DNA from: Catenaria anguillulae PL171 | Lineage: Eukaryota > Blastocladiomycota > Blastocladiomycetes > Blastocladiales > Catenariaceae | DNA length: 64,000 nt | Reading direction: 5' to 3' | Assembly (NCBI GenBank): GCA_002102555.1 | Contig: MCFL01000015.1 | Span: 310,001 to 374,000 of the forward strand | Shown here: positions 1-10,881 of the stretch, piece by piece | Position numbering within the stretch: the first letter of the stretch is position 1 | Layout of the letters: each line of letters starts with the position of its first letter | Position numbers and translations under genes: made by a program | The notes under the pieces: model-generated | Database searches by the model: none | The model's input: the letters and a program-made list of their open reading frames with translations, nothing else | What the model was told of the DNA's origin: nothing

Positions 1-1753
1 CACCGCGGCGAATGGCTGACGTTCTCAAGACCCAAGGGCGTCATGAGCTCGCCCAAGTAATTAAGGAACGCCACATCCACATTGGTAGCGCCGAAAAACC
101 CGCCCTGGCCCATGGACAGCTCGACTAGTTCCGGCGCAGACCGTGGGTCATCAGTTTGCCCAATTCGGCATTGGAACAGGTCGACCGTGCCGCCACCGCA
201 ATCAACAACGAGAAACTCTGACCCGGGACGCAGTTGCACGTCCGGGTCGTGGACGCACGCCATGCACGCGGCCTCGGGTTCGTAACAAAAGACGAGGTTG
301 GGCGAGCGTTCAGTGGTGATGAGGCCGGCACGGTATGCGGCGCGGCGAAGGCGTTGGTGGGATTCGGCAGACCAGTTGACGGGGACTGGAAGATGGGACC
401 GGATACATTTGTGCATGTGGGTGTGAGTCACGTGTGTGTTTATGTCGGTGGCTGAATGTGTGGTTTGACGTACCTGTCAAGCAATACATGATTTCGTCTT
501 TTGCAATGTCGCCCTTGCCAAACGATACGCCCCACATGCGGTCGAGCGTTTGCATGCAATACCCATCGACTTCACGGAGGTAGTCACGAATGATATCGTC
601 AGCTTGCAGACCTTCGGGAATGATTGGCTTGAGAAACTCTGGCGTGCTTGGTTCCTATCATTGTCCAATTCTGAATGTCAGTTCCGCAAGTCAGCGAGGA
701 AAACGATGAAAAATCACGTACGAGACAAAGCTTGACGCGCTCAATCTTGTGCACCTTCATCGTGTTCTTTTTCATGGCGGTAAAGCCCCACGAATCAAGC
801 GCCAAATTGTCCTTGGCGTAGCACGAAATGGTGGGCGTTTTGACGCCCGTCACGTTGGGCGGCTGATCGGGCCAGTTGAGCGGGGTAACAGGTTGCAGCT
901 TTGTCGGATCGGATTGCATTTGCACAATGGCAAAGCCAGAGTACGTGGTGCCAAAGTCGAGGCCCACACAGTACCGGATCTATCCATGGCGCAGCCTCCG
1001 TCGTCAGCAAATGAGGTAGGCATGGCAATTGATGCATCAGAAGTGCAGGCATACCTTGGACACGTCGTGCGCCACAACTTCTGCTGGTGCGAGCGGCGTC
1101 ACGCCACTCTGCTGCTGTTGCTGTTGCGTCTGCGCAGGCGACCCAATTCCAGAATCTGGCCGGAGGTTGTTGTCAGGTGGGTTGGCCGGCCGGTGTTTGG
1201 GCGAATGTTTGAGCGCTGATCTGAGTTGCTGCTGCTGTTGCTGGCCGCCCGCTCCAACCTGTGGACTGCGCAACGACATTTGCGATTTAGACGAGGCGAG
1301 CGAAGGCCCTCCACCCTGTTGGTGATAATTGCCCGACAAGGGCGACGGAACGCCAGGCGATTTCGGCGGCACGCCTGCCGAGGACCGCGGGCTACCCGGG
1401 GCCGTGGAGGTCGGCGAAGCAAAGTCAAAGGACCCGCGTGGCGAATTCAGCGACATGAGCGAAGATGGCCGGTTGGGGGTTTGGCGTCCGCCGTGTGTGC
1501 TGGAAGCGGCACTGTTGTTGTAGGACGAGGACGAGTATTCAGCGGCAGCGGCAGCAGCTGCAGAGTATTGCATGAATGAGGCGGACGAATGTGCCGTGTT
1601 GGTGCGCTGGCGGCCGCCTGTGGGGGCGAGGGCTGGATCGGCATAGGGCGAGTAAGGGTCGTGGCCAAGGCCCGGCTGGTGGTGCATGGGCGGCGGGTTC
1701 TTGCCGCGCGCCTTGTCCTTTTTCTTTTTGCCAAAACCGAGGAACTTGAGCAT
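1..1753 (-). CDS. HSPA12-like Hsp70-family ATPase (3' end outside window)
   Basis: Model: complement(join(<1..385, 474..654, 722..979, 1055..1753)); all four exons join in frame and the C-terminus lies beyond base 1. The first 233 residues are low complexity: a basic start with a KKKKDK run, then Ala, Ser, Pro and two Gln runs, probably disordered. From about residue 239 comes the actin/Hsp70 phosphate-1 loop (GLDFGTTYSGFA), and near the left edge the phosphate-2 loop (VVDCGGGTVDL) preceded by CYEPEAA. Loop spacing and the EPEAA segment fit the HSPA12 branch, which typically lacks the classical substrate-binding domain, rather than canonical Hsp70. Family members are ATP-binding chaperone-like proteins of poorly known clientele. 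The long disordered N-terminus is unusual. Substrate unknown. Confidence 0.85.
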
Positions 1754-3069
1754 GGTGACGAACTGGCGGGTGTGGCGCAGAGGCAGAGGGTATCAGTTGA
1801 GGTTGAGAGGTGCGGCCGTCTCGGATCGAAGCGGAGAGGACGAGTCGTCGGTCAAGGCGCAAGCGAGCGAATATGTAGGTAGTACTGCCGGAGGTCGGCG
1901 GTGTATTGCGTTGCCTTTTGTGTGGATATCAAGGGTGTCTGTCAAACCTTCTTGGCACTCGTCCATAGCAATACAGCACTTGCGGGAGATCTGTCAAGAA
2001 CAGTCGAGAAACGGCGTTGCACGGGGGCAAAAGAACATATTTAGCAGGGCCGCTACCTCGGCAATACAGTACAGTGGCCATGCCACAGGGAATGAAAAAG
2101 AAGGCCTTGTTAACATTGCATTCAGTCCGTCGCAATTCAACTCCCCATCCGACCCTCAATCGTCTCGTCTGTTCGCAAGCATTGGTCGGAGAAGCGGATC
2201 GCGGTGAGTGAGAGTGATCACGATGAGACATGGACAGGCTTGCGATCACAAAACCTTTCTCGAAGCAACCAACAGCAGTTGAGGGCAATAAATATGCACA
2301 TGTATTTTCACCCCCAGTCGCACTCTGGCCAAACACTTCTTGCTGTTTTCACTCAGGCACGAGATAGACCCCTCATTCGGCATTGATTCAGTTTGGACTG
2401 CTTGTCGACTCGGCATGCCAAGGACTTGGCCGTTTGGTTTATCGTTCACCAGAGAACCGGACACTTGGCTGCCCTAGTCGCTGATTCACTTGTGCAGCGG
2501 CACAACGGTGAGTCTGCCTCTTCTTCAATCAAACGGTGTTCCTCGGTCCCATAGTCATCGCCTGTATGTATGGCGGTGAGGACGGTTAGGTTGCACGGAA
2601 AGCAAGTGCGAGACATGTGAGTCGGAAAACGCAGAAAACGCGCAGACCAGTCTCTCCCTTCCCATTGATCGGGCGCTCACCGCATTAATTCGAGACTCTG
2701 CCACATCCCAGCCAGCAAGAGAAAGAAATGGAGGAATTCCAAGAGAGTACCATTCTTTGCGGCCGAGCAAAAGCAATGGAGTGCGGTTCTCACACTACTC
2801 TAGAATTTGGAGCAGCCGGTATCGCCGCGCATGTCTGCTCTCCGGTGCAAGTTTGTAATGGATCATGTCTCGCCTCAATCCAGCTCCAAGGAGCTCGATA
2901 ATGGTGAGCAGCGGGGCTGCTCAAAAGGCACTGCCATCCCCGACCCGCCCTCCTTCCCTTCATTCCGTGGCCTATCACCAAACAAAGGCAGTCCAAACCA
3001 GCCAAAGAGCTCTAATCCACACACTCTGATCCACTCGTTCCCACACGCCAACGCAAACGCCCCACCACC
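1754..3069. other. intergenic, shared upstream region of two divergent genes
   Basis: Lies between the starts of the HSPA12-like gene (-) and the repeat-protein gene (+). I see no convincing coding region; the last 80 bases before 3070 are C-rich, as is common for a 5' leader in this window. Confidence 0.6.
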
Positions 3070-4311
3070 ATGTCCGCTGCCGCTGCCTACTACCCGCTCC
3101 CCTGCCACTCGACCGACATCACGGCGCAAACTCAAGCCATTGACCAGTCGCAAGTCGCCAACGCTGGCGATAACTCGGTCATCATCCAAATCCAGCAAGC
3201 CGTGCAAGCCCAAAAGGCCGACGTCGCATCGACCGCCGCCGCGGGCGGCCGCCACATGTCCGATACCTACGACCAGCAAGACAGCGTGGCCCAATCACAA
3301 GATCTCAACCAGGTTCAGTTTGCCAACTCGGGCGACAACTCGGTCGTGATCCAAAACCAAAACGCAGTGCAAAGCCAGTTTGGTAATCTTGACAGTAGTG
3401 ACGGGCACGGGTGGGCGACGGGCAACAGCATTGACCAGGCGCAGGACCTCAACCAATTCCAGTTTGCAAACGCCAGCGACAACTCGATCGTGATCCAGAA
3501 CCAGAATGCCTTCCAGGACCAATTCGCCAACCTCCACGGCGGCCACGGGTCGGGCAATAACATTGACCAAGCCCAGTCGCTCAACCAGTCGCAGTTTGCC
3601 AATGCCGGTGACCATTCGGTCGTGATCCAGAACCAGAACGCCGTCCAGAACCAGCAAGCCAACGTTGGCGGTGGCCGCCACATGCACGATGCGAATACGG
3701 TTGCTCAAGCGCAGGACCTCAACCAGCTCCAGTTTGCGGATGCGGGAGATAACTCGGCCATCATCCAAAACCAAGACGCGCCCCAGAGCCAATTCGCCAA
3801 CATTCACGACTTTGGTGGGCACGGCTACGGCCATACCGGGTATCCCGACTCGATGATCACGCAAGCTCAAGACCTCACCCAACTCCAGTTTGCCAACGCG
3901 GGCGACAACGCGATCATTGTGCAAAACCAAGACGCCTTCCAATCGCAATTCGCCAACCTTTTCGGCGGCCGTCACACGTCGGACGCCGACGTTATCGCCC
4001 AAGCGCAAAACCTCGACCAGTTCCAATTCGCCAACGCGGGCGACCACTCTGCCGTGCTTCAAAACCAAGACGCGTTGCAGTCGCAGTTTGCGCTGACCAA
4101 TGTGGACCCGCACGGGTACGCTGCTAGTGGTGGCGCGGGGCACGCAGGTGGGAGCGATTGGTTGGCCACGTTTGACTTTACGCACCAGGTCCAGGATTTG
4201 AATCAGGTCCAGTTTGCGAGTGCTGCGGGCGGCGATGGTGGGGCATCCGCAATGCATGCGTCGGTTATGCCAGATGTCACCGAGCCGTTGGTGACCATGT
4301 CGTTGTTCTAA
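3070..4311 (+). CDS. Q/N-rich tandem-repeat protein, curlin-like (possible amyloid or beta-solenoid)
   Basis: Single uninterrupted frame of 413 residues starting at an ATG in good context (CCACCATGT). From residue 16 it consists of seven full repeats and one degenerate copy of about 45 residues. The core reads roughly QAQDLNQxQFANAGDNS followed by VVIQNQNAxQSQFAN. Linkers are His/Gly-rich and of two kinds: GGRHM-like after repeats 1, 4 and 6, and GHG-like after 2, 3, 5 and 7. The core resembles the bacterial curlin repeat (Gln, then Gly/Asn, then an alternating aliphatic strand ending in Gln), which forms amyloid beta-solenoids. Repeat copies differ at many synonymous positions, so the protein sequence seems selected rather than recently duplicated. 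There is no obvious signal peptide or membrane segment. I do not recognise a named fungal family; function is unknown, with structural or surface fibre only a guess. Confidence 0.75.
   Translation: MSAAAAYYPLPCHSTDITAQTQAIDQSQVANAGDNSVIIQIQQAVQAQKADVASTAAAGGRHMSDTYDQQDSVAQSQDLNQVQFANSGDNSVVIQNQNAVQSQFGNLDSSDGHGWATGNSIDQAQDLNQFQFANASDNSIVIQNQNAFQDQFANLHGGHGSGNNIDQAQSLNQSQFANAGDHSVVIQNQNAVQNQQANVGGGRHMHDANTVAQAQDLNQLQFADAGDNSAIIQNQDAPQSQFANIHDFGGHGYGHTGYPDSMITQAQDLTQLQFANAGDNAIIVQNQDAFQSQFANLFGGRHTSDADVIAQAQNLDQFQFANAGDHSAVLQNQDALQSQFALTNVDPHGYAASGGAGHAGGSDWLATFDFTHQVQDLNQVQFASAAGGDGGASAMHASVMPDVTEPLVTMSLF
3115..4240 (+). repeat. seven-plus-one coding tandem repeats, about 45 codons per unit
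   Basis: Protein-level repeats inside the 3070-4311 gene. Units begin near bases 3115, 3286, 3427, 3556, 3700, 3853, 3988 and 4171. At DNA level they are diverged, with third positions varying freely. Confidence 0.8.
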
Positions 4312-5425
4312 GGGGTGAGTCGATTTGGCTGTTGTGGTGTACATATGCTTTCCCGATGGACAGTTCTTGACGTTTTCCTCCTTTCATTGTCACTCGCCTT
4401 ATAGTATCTGGGTGTGTTTTCCAAGTCAGTTGTGTAAATTGCCGACATTTGATCAGTTGAGGTACCAGTTCTTTGGTGATAATGTAGATACAGATTTCGT
4501 TCCTCGGGTATCCAGTGAAAAAATGAACGGGGGAAACCGCTTCTGTTGGCCTAAAAGTCGGACACCGAGTTTATTTGCTTTTAGGCGACCAGATCGAAAT
4601 CTCGAACATCGCCGCTCCCTGCAGCCGGGAATTCTCGATGATGAAGCGGTTACCTGGAAAGGTTTCCATGCATAGACTCGATGCACGCTCGCCTACCTTC
4701 TCACTTCAAGCACCAATATGCCAGCAGTGATGTGCTGTATTTACAGCTTAGAGAGATTTCCGTTGACATTTGAGTTTGCTGTAGTACCGTACTCACGTTC
4801 ATGACATGCTATGCCGCTGTGACGCTTCTTCTTCCATACCTCCCAAGAAAACTTGACAAGAATTGATGCCTAATCATGTTTGACAACCGACGCTAGCTGA
4901 GCAGCGGCCATTGGTGAGGAACGATGGAGCGTCTCGCTACAGTAGGTGGGCGAAACATGCTTCCAGGTCTCTCTGCATCTTAGGATTTGCAGCGATTGCG
5001 ACAAGCATCTTGCGCATGGTTGGTTCCTGGCCAGGAAGTCACTGATGTTGAGGATCAGAGGAAAGATGACGCGTCAGACTGAACGCGACCGATCGGAGGA
5101 CCTTGCTCGCTGTGCCATTGTGCTATCCAAAGCAGGAACAGCTCCACATTTTGCAACGCATCGATTATTGAAAGCAACTTGAGCATTTGTCGCTGACTGA
5201 CGAGCCTGACACTGAATTGGCCTTAAGCAATCCACTCTACCCCGCCTACTACAGTGCGCACGGCCTACCATCGCCACCCAACACACTATAGCTATCCGTC
5301 CTTGTCACTGCACGTCCGCTCCGCCGACACTTGACCGCTTGCACAGAGCACCCGACACCCAGACACTCAACGAACTCGTAGAACAGCCGGAACACCCCCT
5401 TCCTGCTTTCGCGACCGCCGATGCC
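4312..5425. other. intergenic, no gene seen
   Basis: Short frames only. A GGTGAGT donor-like string directly follows the stop of the repeat gene and could mark a 3' UTR intron. The final 150 bases are C-rich leader-like sequence for the next gene. Confidence 0.5.
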
Positions 5426-6874
5426 ATGGAACGCTCTCGCGCACGATCCCGCACCCACCCTGTGGCGCCGGCGACTCCAACCTCGTCCGTGCCCATGCCT
5501 GAACCCTTGCCTGTCCCATTTGCCGCCAAATCTGCTTCCTTGCGCATCATGTCCATCCTCCCCAAGCCGACTGTGCTGCCATCGCCAACCTCGTCGCCTC
5601 CCGCCCAGTTCCAAGCAGACACGGATCTCGACGCGGACGCTCTGCTGCACGACTCTCTCTTCTCTCTATCGTTCCCTGCCAACGCCAGCGGCCCCAGTGA
5701 CCTCGCCAAACCGTTGCTGCCATCACTTGCGTCGCCACCAGCACCACCAAGCCATGTGCTTGCTGCGTTTTCCGCGCCTCTTCCACCCGCGGCGCGCTAT
5801 AGTGACGCCGAACATCCTTTCCACCAGCATTCTCTTCAGTCCATGCCTCTGACACATCGCCTCCACCACCATCCCGTTTCCGTGATGGACCCACACCCAC
5901 ACCCACACTCACCATTCAGCACTCTCCACTTGCCGCCGTCCCCTGCTCCTTCGGAATCTTCGGCGTATATGCCATCTTTTCCTGACGCCGACTGCCACTC
6001 GCCCAAGCCTGTGCCTTCACCAACACTCGCCAAAGCTACCCTGGCTGTGGCACCCAATCTTGAGCAGCCACACATTGATCTCGCTTCCATTACCACCTGT
6101 CTCGACCTCCCCGCTGAATTGGCCCAACTGGCCCGATCCGCCCTCGACTCGTATACGACCCCAAGTCGGCAGCGGTATTCAAGCAACCAGCTGATTGCCG
6201 CCGCCATTATTTGCGCCGCGCGCGCACTCAACGTCAACCTGTCCATGTGCGACACGGTCAAAGCGTGTGGGCTCACATCCGTCCACCAAGTCCGGCCCGT
6301 GGTGAGTGATCTCCGGCGAAGGTCCGAGACGCTGGTGGCGATCGAGTCCGAGTCAGATACCGAAAGTGTTTCGCCCTCGCCGTCATCCATGCCCGAGTTT
6401 GTGGCTGTCGAGGTGCCCTTGGCACCCTCATCCCAAAGTGTGCCCGAAGAGCCAAACCCACAGCGACCAACGCGCGTCGGTTCCTTGTCCCGTCGGCGGC
6501 GGCCCACATCGCCATCCAAACCCACTGCGGTCTCCTTTGCTCATCTCACACCAGACATTGTCGCGGCACTCTCTCTGCCGCCGTCGGTGCACAAGCACAT
6601 TGAGCACGTGTTCCGGACCTCTAGGCAACAAATTAAGCTGCGCCGCAGTATCAAGGGCGGGATGTGTGGAGACGAATCGATCCTGGGCGGCGCCATTTAT
6701 TTCGTGGGCAAGCGGCTCGGCATGTATCCGGTGTCACAGGCCAAAGTGGCAGAGGCTGTGGGCAGGACGCCAACGACGGTCAAGGGCATGTTTGATCGCA
6801 TTTGCGGGATGGGCGATGAAGTGGTTCCAAGCGAGTTCAGGAGCGGCCAAGAGAGCGTTCAAGGTTGTACATAA
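5426..6874 (+). CDS. tandem cyclin-fold (TFIIB-like) protein without zinc ribbon
   Basis: Intronless, 482 residues from the ATG at 5426 (GCCATGG context); the same frame is open upstream but has no ATG. The first 220 residues are Pro/Ser/His-rich and probably disordered. Two helical modules follow at about 225-300 and 375-455. Each has the small-residue helix typical of TFIIB core repeats (AAIICAARALNVN; ESILGGAIYFVGKRLG), followed by a KxxAEAVGRTPTTVK-like helix-turn-helix. Canonical TFIIB and BRF1 carry an N-terminal Cys4 zinc ribbon, which is absent here. This suggests a divergent general-transcription-factor-like or cyclin-box protein. The partner and DNA target cannot be read from the sequence, and the assignment rests on pattern only. 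Confidence 0.6.
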   Translation: MERSRARSRTHPVAPATPTSSVPMPEPLPVPFAAKSASLRIMSILPKPTVLPSPTSSPPAQFQADTDLDADALLHDSLFSLSFPANASGPSDLAKPLLPSLASPPAPPSHVLAAFSAPLPPAARYSDAEHPFHQHSLQSMPLTHRLHHHPVSVMDPHPHPHSPFSTLHLPPSPAPSESSAYMPSFPDADCHSPKPVPSPTLAKATLAVAPNLEQPHIDLASITTCLDLPAELAQLARSALDSYTTPSRQRYSSNQLIAAAIICAARALNVNLSMCDTVKACGLTSVHQVRPVVSDLRRRSETLVAIESESDTESVSPSPSSMPEFVAVEVPLAPSSQSVPEEPNPQRPTRVGSLSRRRRPTSPSKPTAVSFAHLTPDIVAALSLPPSVHKHIEHVFRTSRQQIKLRRSIKGGMCGDESILGGAIYFVGKRLGMYPVSQAKVAEAVGRTPTTVKGMFDRICGMGDEVVPSEFRSGQESVQGCT

Positions 6875-7313
6875 TGTTTACCAGCAGTCTGGAGATTAGA
6901 GACTGTTTCACTTGTTTTGACTCGTTGCTTTTCCTTTTGTTTTCGGTCCTCTTGTTTCTGTTTGCACTCTCCGTACTCGACCACCGATCCAGCCAGACCT
7001 AGCTTGGCTGACGACTTGTCGTACCATCCCTACATCCTTGTGTTTTTGCCCCTCCTGACTACCCCACTCCTCTTTCCTGTGTTGACACACCACTTGCGTT
7101 CCTCATTCGACTCCGTTGCCGATTGGAGAACCTCCGTCCTCCTGCATATACGCACTTTGGCCTCTCTCGTTCTTTTTGTGCGACTTTGTTTTGGGCGTCC
7201 TTCCTTCCTTCTCTGTTGTTGTCTGTATCAATCAAACACAGCCGGGCGACAGGAATCGGTGCCAACGTATGTATTATGTCCCACAAGCTTTTTCTCGACC
7301 AGTCTTGACGCTG
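6875..7313. other. convergent 3' intergenic region
   Basis: Pyrimidine-rich on the + strand, between two converging genes; it should contain both polyadenylation sites. No gene seen. Confidence 0.5.
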
Positions 7314-8252
7314 TCAATCCACAACCTTGTACAAATCTGGCCTGCGCTGCTTGCCCACGGGAATCTGCTCCCTGACCTCGTCCACCTTATCCAAATCCAC
7401 CTCCACGAGCACCATGCCCTCATCCTCGCCAACCCTGCTCACCACCTGCCCCTTAGGATCCACCACCATGGAATGCCCAAACGCAACATATCCTGCGCCG
7501 CGATCGCGCGCAGGCGAACACATACCGACCCACACCTGGTTGTCCACAGCCCTTGCCCTAGCCAACAGCTCCCAATGCATGGGTCCCGTGGTCATGTTGA
7601 ATGCGCCAGGGTAGATGAGCACGTTGGCGCCGCGGCGCGCCATGGCCATGGCAAGTTCGGGAAAACGCACGTCATAACAGATACCAATGCCCAGTGTGGC
7701 AAACGGCGTTGGCACCAACGTCACGGCCGACCCGGCGCTCAGAACCTTGGACTCTTGAAACGTGATTTTACCAGGAATGTCAATGTCAAATAAGTGCGCC
7801 TTGCGGTGCGTGGCAATCAGCGACCCCGAGGGCTCCCAAACCGTGCACGTGTTGTACAAGCTTGCGCCATCCTTTTCGGGAATCGAGCCCGCAACAAGGT
7901 ACACGCCGGCGTCTTTGGCGGCTTGCGCCATGGCCGTGCACGATTCGCCCGTCGGGATGGGTTCGGCGTACGCAGGGAAGTGGTCAGTGCCGTAGGGCGA
8001 GTTGAAGCATTCGGGCAGGACCACAAGCTGGGCGCCCTGCGAGGCGGCTGACAGGATCTTTGAGCGTGCGGCGGCCAGGTTGGCGGCTTTGGTGGGGCCG
8101 ACGGCGAGTTGGATGAGAGCCAGGGTGAAGCGGCGCGAGGCAGAGGCGGCGGCGGACATGGTTGTGCTAGGAGTGCTGGTGGCGGCGATATCATGCATGG
8201 TAAGCCTTGCTGGCATGAGTGAATGGCGGCGCATGGATTTGTCTCGTCTCAA
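7314..8252 (-). CDS. NIT2: omega-amidase / Nit2-type nitrilase-superfamily hydrolase
   Basis: Intronless; 312 residues from the first ATG (8252), 281 from the ATG at 8159, which is closer to the usual family length. The nitrilase catalytic triad is complete: Glu81 in VVLPECFNS, Lys151 in HRKAHLFDI and Cys192 in GICYDVRFPE, numbered from 8252; the spacings (70 and 41) are close to those of mammalian NIT2. Family enzymes hydrolyse alpha-ketoglutaramate and alpha-ketosuccinamate to the keto acids, the second half of the glutamine transaminase-amidase route. The extra N-terminus (RRHSLMPARLT...) is Arg/Ser-rich, so alternative initiation could give a mitochondrial and a cytosolic form; that is inference. 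Yeast calls this gene NIT3. Confidence 0.9.
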   Translation of the reverse strand: MRRDKSMRRHSLMPARLTMHDIAATSTPSTTMSAAASASRRFTLALIQLAVGPTKAANLAAARSKILSAASQGAQLVVLPECFNSPYGTDHFPAYAEPIPTGESCTAMAQAAKDAGVYLVAGSIPEKDGASLYNTCTVWEPSGSLIATHRKAHLFDIDIPGKITFQESKVLSAGSAVTLVPTPFATLGIGICYDVRFPELAMAMARRGANVLIYPGAFNMTTGPMHWELLARARAVDNQVWVGMCSPARDRGAGYVAFGHSMVVDPKGQVVSRVGEDEGMVLVEVDLDKVDEVREQIPVGKQRRPDLYKVVD

Positions 8253-9210
8253 GGCAGTTGCGGATCGCTTCGTTGTGGCACCTTGCCTTCGGCGTCGATA
8301 TCAGCAACCGCTGGACTTGACCAAGGACACTGCCAAGGCGAATAACTCTCCGCAATCTGTGCTATGCACATTTTCTCTGGGCTTGGGCTCCTATCTGGCC
8401 CATTTCCCCGGTTCCCTCACCTACCAAGTCGACTCGCCACCCGCGCGGTCCCCGGGACGGACGCGCCGAGCCATGTATGCGATCACAACCTCACGCACTG
8501 AAATGCCAAGCCAGCGCCTTCTATGTCAAGTGCGTTGCCCTTGCCAACCACCGCATATCCCGGATTTAGCCCACCTCACAAGTTTTCTTCATCTACAGGC
8601 CAACCTTATGGTCCCACAGCCACGGCAGACGACATCCATCGAAACTCAGTTTCCTCGAGTTTTTGTTTGCCAAGACTTCGACCCGGCACATGTTTGGCCC
8701 AAACCGGTAAGTTTCGACTCCATGATTGACATTGAAGAGGAACCAGTATCCGCCGGCCAGCATGGGCTGGACACAGTTGAGGTAAAGCAAGCCAAGTCTG
8801 TGTGCGAGTGAAAGCCAAGTTTGAGAGGAAGCAGCAACCCGCAGAGTCTACAATTGGCGAACACGCACTGAGTCGGGGTCACTTTGGGACGGCGCTGGCA
8901 ATGACGCTTGCTGCTCCAGATCGGCCGGACACCCCCGTTACAGAAAGCGGACCTATCACACCAGGCAAAGGTATATCAGCACCCTGGGCGCTCCATCTAT
9001 GTCAAAACTTTGGTTTACATCGGTCGTTTCGTCGGATTCGATGCTTTTCTTGACATAAAACCATATCCACAATCTTGAACAATATACAAACAAACGGATG
9101 ACTCGACAGGCAGGAAGGACAACAACAGTATGAAGCACCAGAGGAAAAATATGTACAAGACATCTCGGGAATCAAGCTCCTCACATTCCGACCACAGTTC
9201 GCTTTTCTTT
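8253..9210. other. intergenic, no gene supported
   Basis: Upstream region of the omega-amidase gene and downstream region of the tetraspanin gene, both on the - strand. Only short incoherent frames. Confidence 0.5.
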
Positions 9211-10329
9211 TCACCCGCTCGTTGACGTTGCCGTACCGCCGCCGCCCACAACGCCCGAATCGCCGGGATGCGCGCCGAAACCTGCGCCGCCCATGCCCCC
9301 CGTCTCACCTGCAGGCATCACCACGACGCTCGGCACCTGTTGTTGCTGCGGACCATACCCGCCCGTGCGATATGTGCCACCGTAGTAGTTGTAGTCGCGC
9401 CCACCAACCACGGGCTCGTCAATGCGTGCGTAGATCGGGTTGCCGTAAGCGTCACACGCAATCAGGTGTTGACGTTCGGCGGCATTGTCGCCCGAGCCCG
9501 AGTGCCACCAGGAACCAGTGTGATGAGTCTTTGGCAAGTGTTGGAGCATCATGTACGAGAGAAACACGGCCACAAGCTAGGTACGTGCACACATGTAGAC
9601 GAATCAAAAAGTGAGCATTTCCCACACACACACGGTTCCAAAGAATCGGTCTCAGAAAGACTGCTTGTATACCTGAACGCCCGCCAACACGATACAAGTG
9701 ACGCCAACCGCATTCTGCGCCTTGCGATACCCGCCCACCAAGCTCCGGTAGCAGCTCGTCTGATACCCAAACTCGACGCTCTTCAAGCACGCATCTGGGC
9801 TTGTCTTTGGGACTGCACGGTCGGTCGTGTACCTAAACCCGCAACACCCATACTGCTCCTGAATGTCCCTGATAATCCTCGGATGCGCATCGTACGCGCG
9901 CTGCCACGCATCATCGAGCGCATTATCAACGGCGCCCTCGTTTGCCAGCGCAACGATCCCAAGAACGAGTTCTGAGGTGACGAGCACAAGGAGGCCAACG
10001 AGAAACGTGTACAGCATGGGCCGAGAGTACGTGACGGTGCCCGTGACGCCGCCGAGCGAAATGAGAAACACGAGTGCGCCGACAATCAGCATGAGGACGG
10101 GCAGCGTGCGGTCGCCCAGAGTCGACGTGGTGTTGGAGAGCGTGTAGATGCCCAGGACCAGGATAGCGAGCCCAGACAGGGAGGTCAGGGCCGCGATTCC
10201 GAACACGGCCCATTTGGTCGATTGGAACGACAAAAGGTGGTGCAGGTCGTAGTCGCGCTCGTACCGCGGCTGGGTGGCGGCGGAAGTGCCAGAGGCGCCC
10301 GCAGGCGGTTGGTCGGTGCGGTTGGGCAT
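9211..10329 (-). CDS. tetraspanin-like membrane protein
   Basis: Model: complement(join(9211..9576, 9673..10329)), about 340 residues, with one 96-nt intron after GVQ. Four hydrophobic segments are visible: WAVFGIAALTSL..., LPVLMLIVGALVFLISL, MLYTFLVGLLVLV... and, after a large loop, GVTCIVLAGVQ|LVAVFLSY. The large extracellular loop carries the tetraspanin hallmark CCG (QYGCCGF) plus two further Cys. The tail after TM4 is Gly/Gln/Tyr-rich. Tetraspanins organise membrane protein microdomains; in filamentous fungi some are needed for host penetration. The start at MPNRTD is chosen because upstream in-frame sequence is less protein-like. Confidence 0.85.
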
Positions 10330-10881
10330 GGTTCGACTGGATTTTTGAGACTGATGATGGACCTGTTGGAATGATGAGGCAGAGGCAATGCCAGTGAGCG
10401 CATTTGTTGGCGTTGGGGTGACCTCATGATGGTGGGTGGAAGCGTACCAATCCGAGTGGGTTGCGACTGAGGCGATGCAATCGTTTCTCGATCCACTCAT
10501 GTAAAAAGTATGGAGGACGGGGCGGCCGAGCAGAGGCGGCCAATCCATTATGAATCACCCCTCACAGCTGAGTCGATCGCATGATTGACGGATCACAAAG
10601 TGAGACATTGCGCTGGGTCCACTTTTTGTCACCCACACCCATCGCTGCTTGCAGCCGGGCACAAGAATCGAATCAACAACGATAAACCAAGAGCCAAGAT
10701 ATCCGAAACGTGTATCATGTCTGTATACGCAAGTAAAATGATATGTGCAAGAAACATCGGCCGGCGGCGTGTGCGGGGTGGGGTACAGCTTAGCATCAGC
10801 AAAAGGAAGGGAAAACGAGATGTGGGGGTAACTTGAACGAAAATACACAACAGCAACCACAACCAAACAGACCATGCAGCT
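10330..10881. other. intergenic, no gene seen
   Basis: Upstream region of the tetraspanin gene and downstream region of the F-box-like gene, both on the - strand; nothing recognisable. Confidence 0.5.

Noticed and set aside
3115-4240. Regular repeats with spacers, CRISPR-like at first sight
   Set aside because: Repeats are in frame, diverged at third positions and encode protein; spacers are coding and of two classes.
3295-4344. 349-codon open frame on the - strand
   Set aside because: Antisense of the repeat protein; its regular pattern only mirrors the coding repeats.
5890-5912. CCCACACCCACAC run resembling a telomere repeat
   Set aside because: Only about 20 bases, inside a coding region as a His-Pro run; not a telomeric array.
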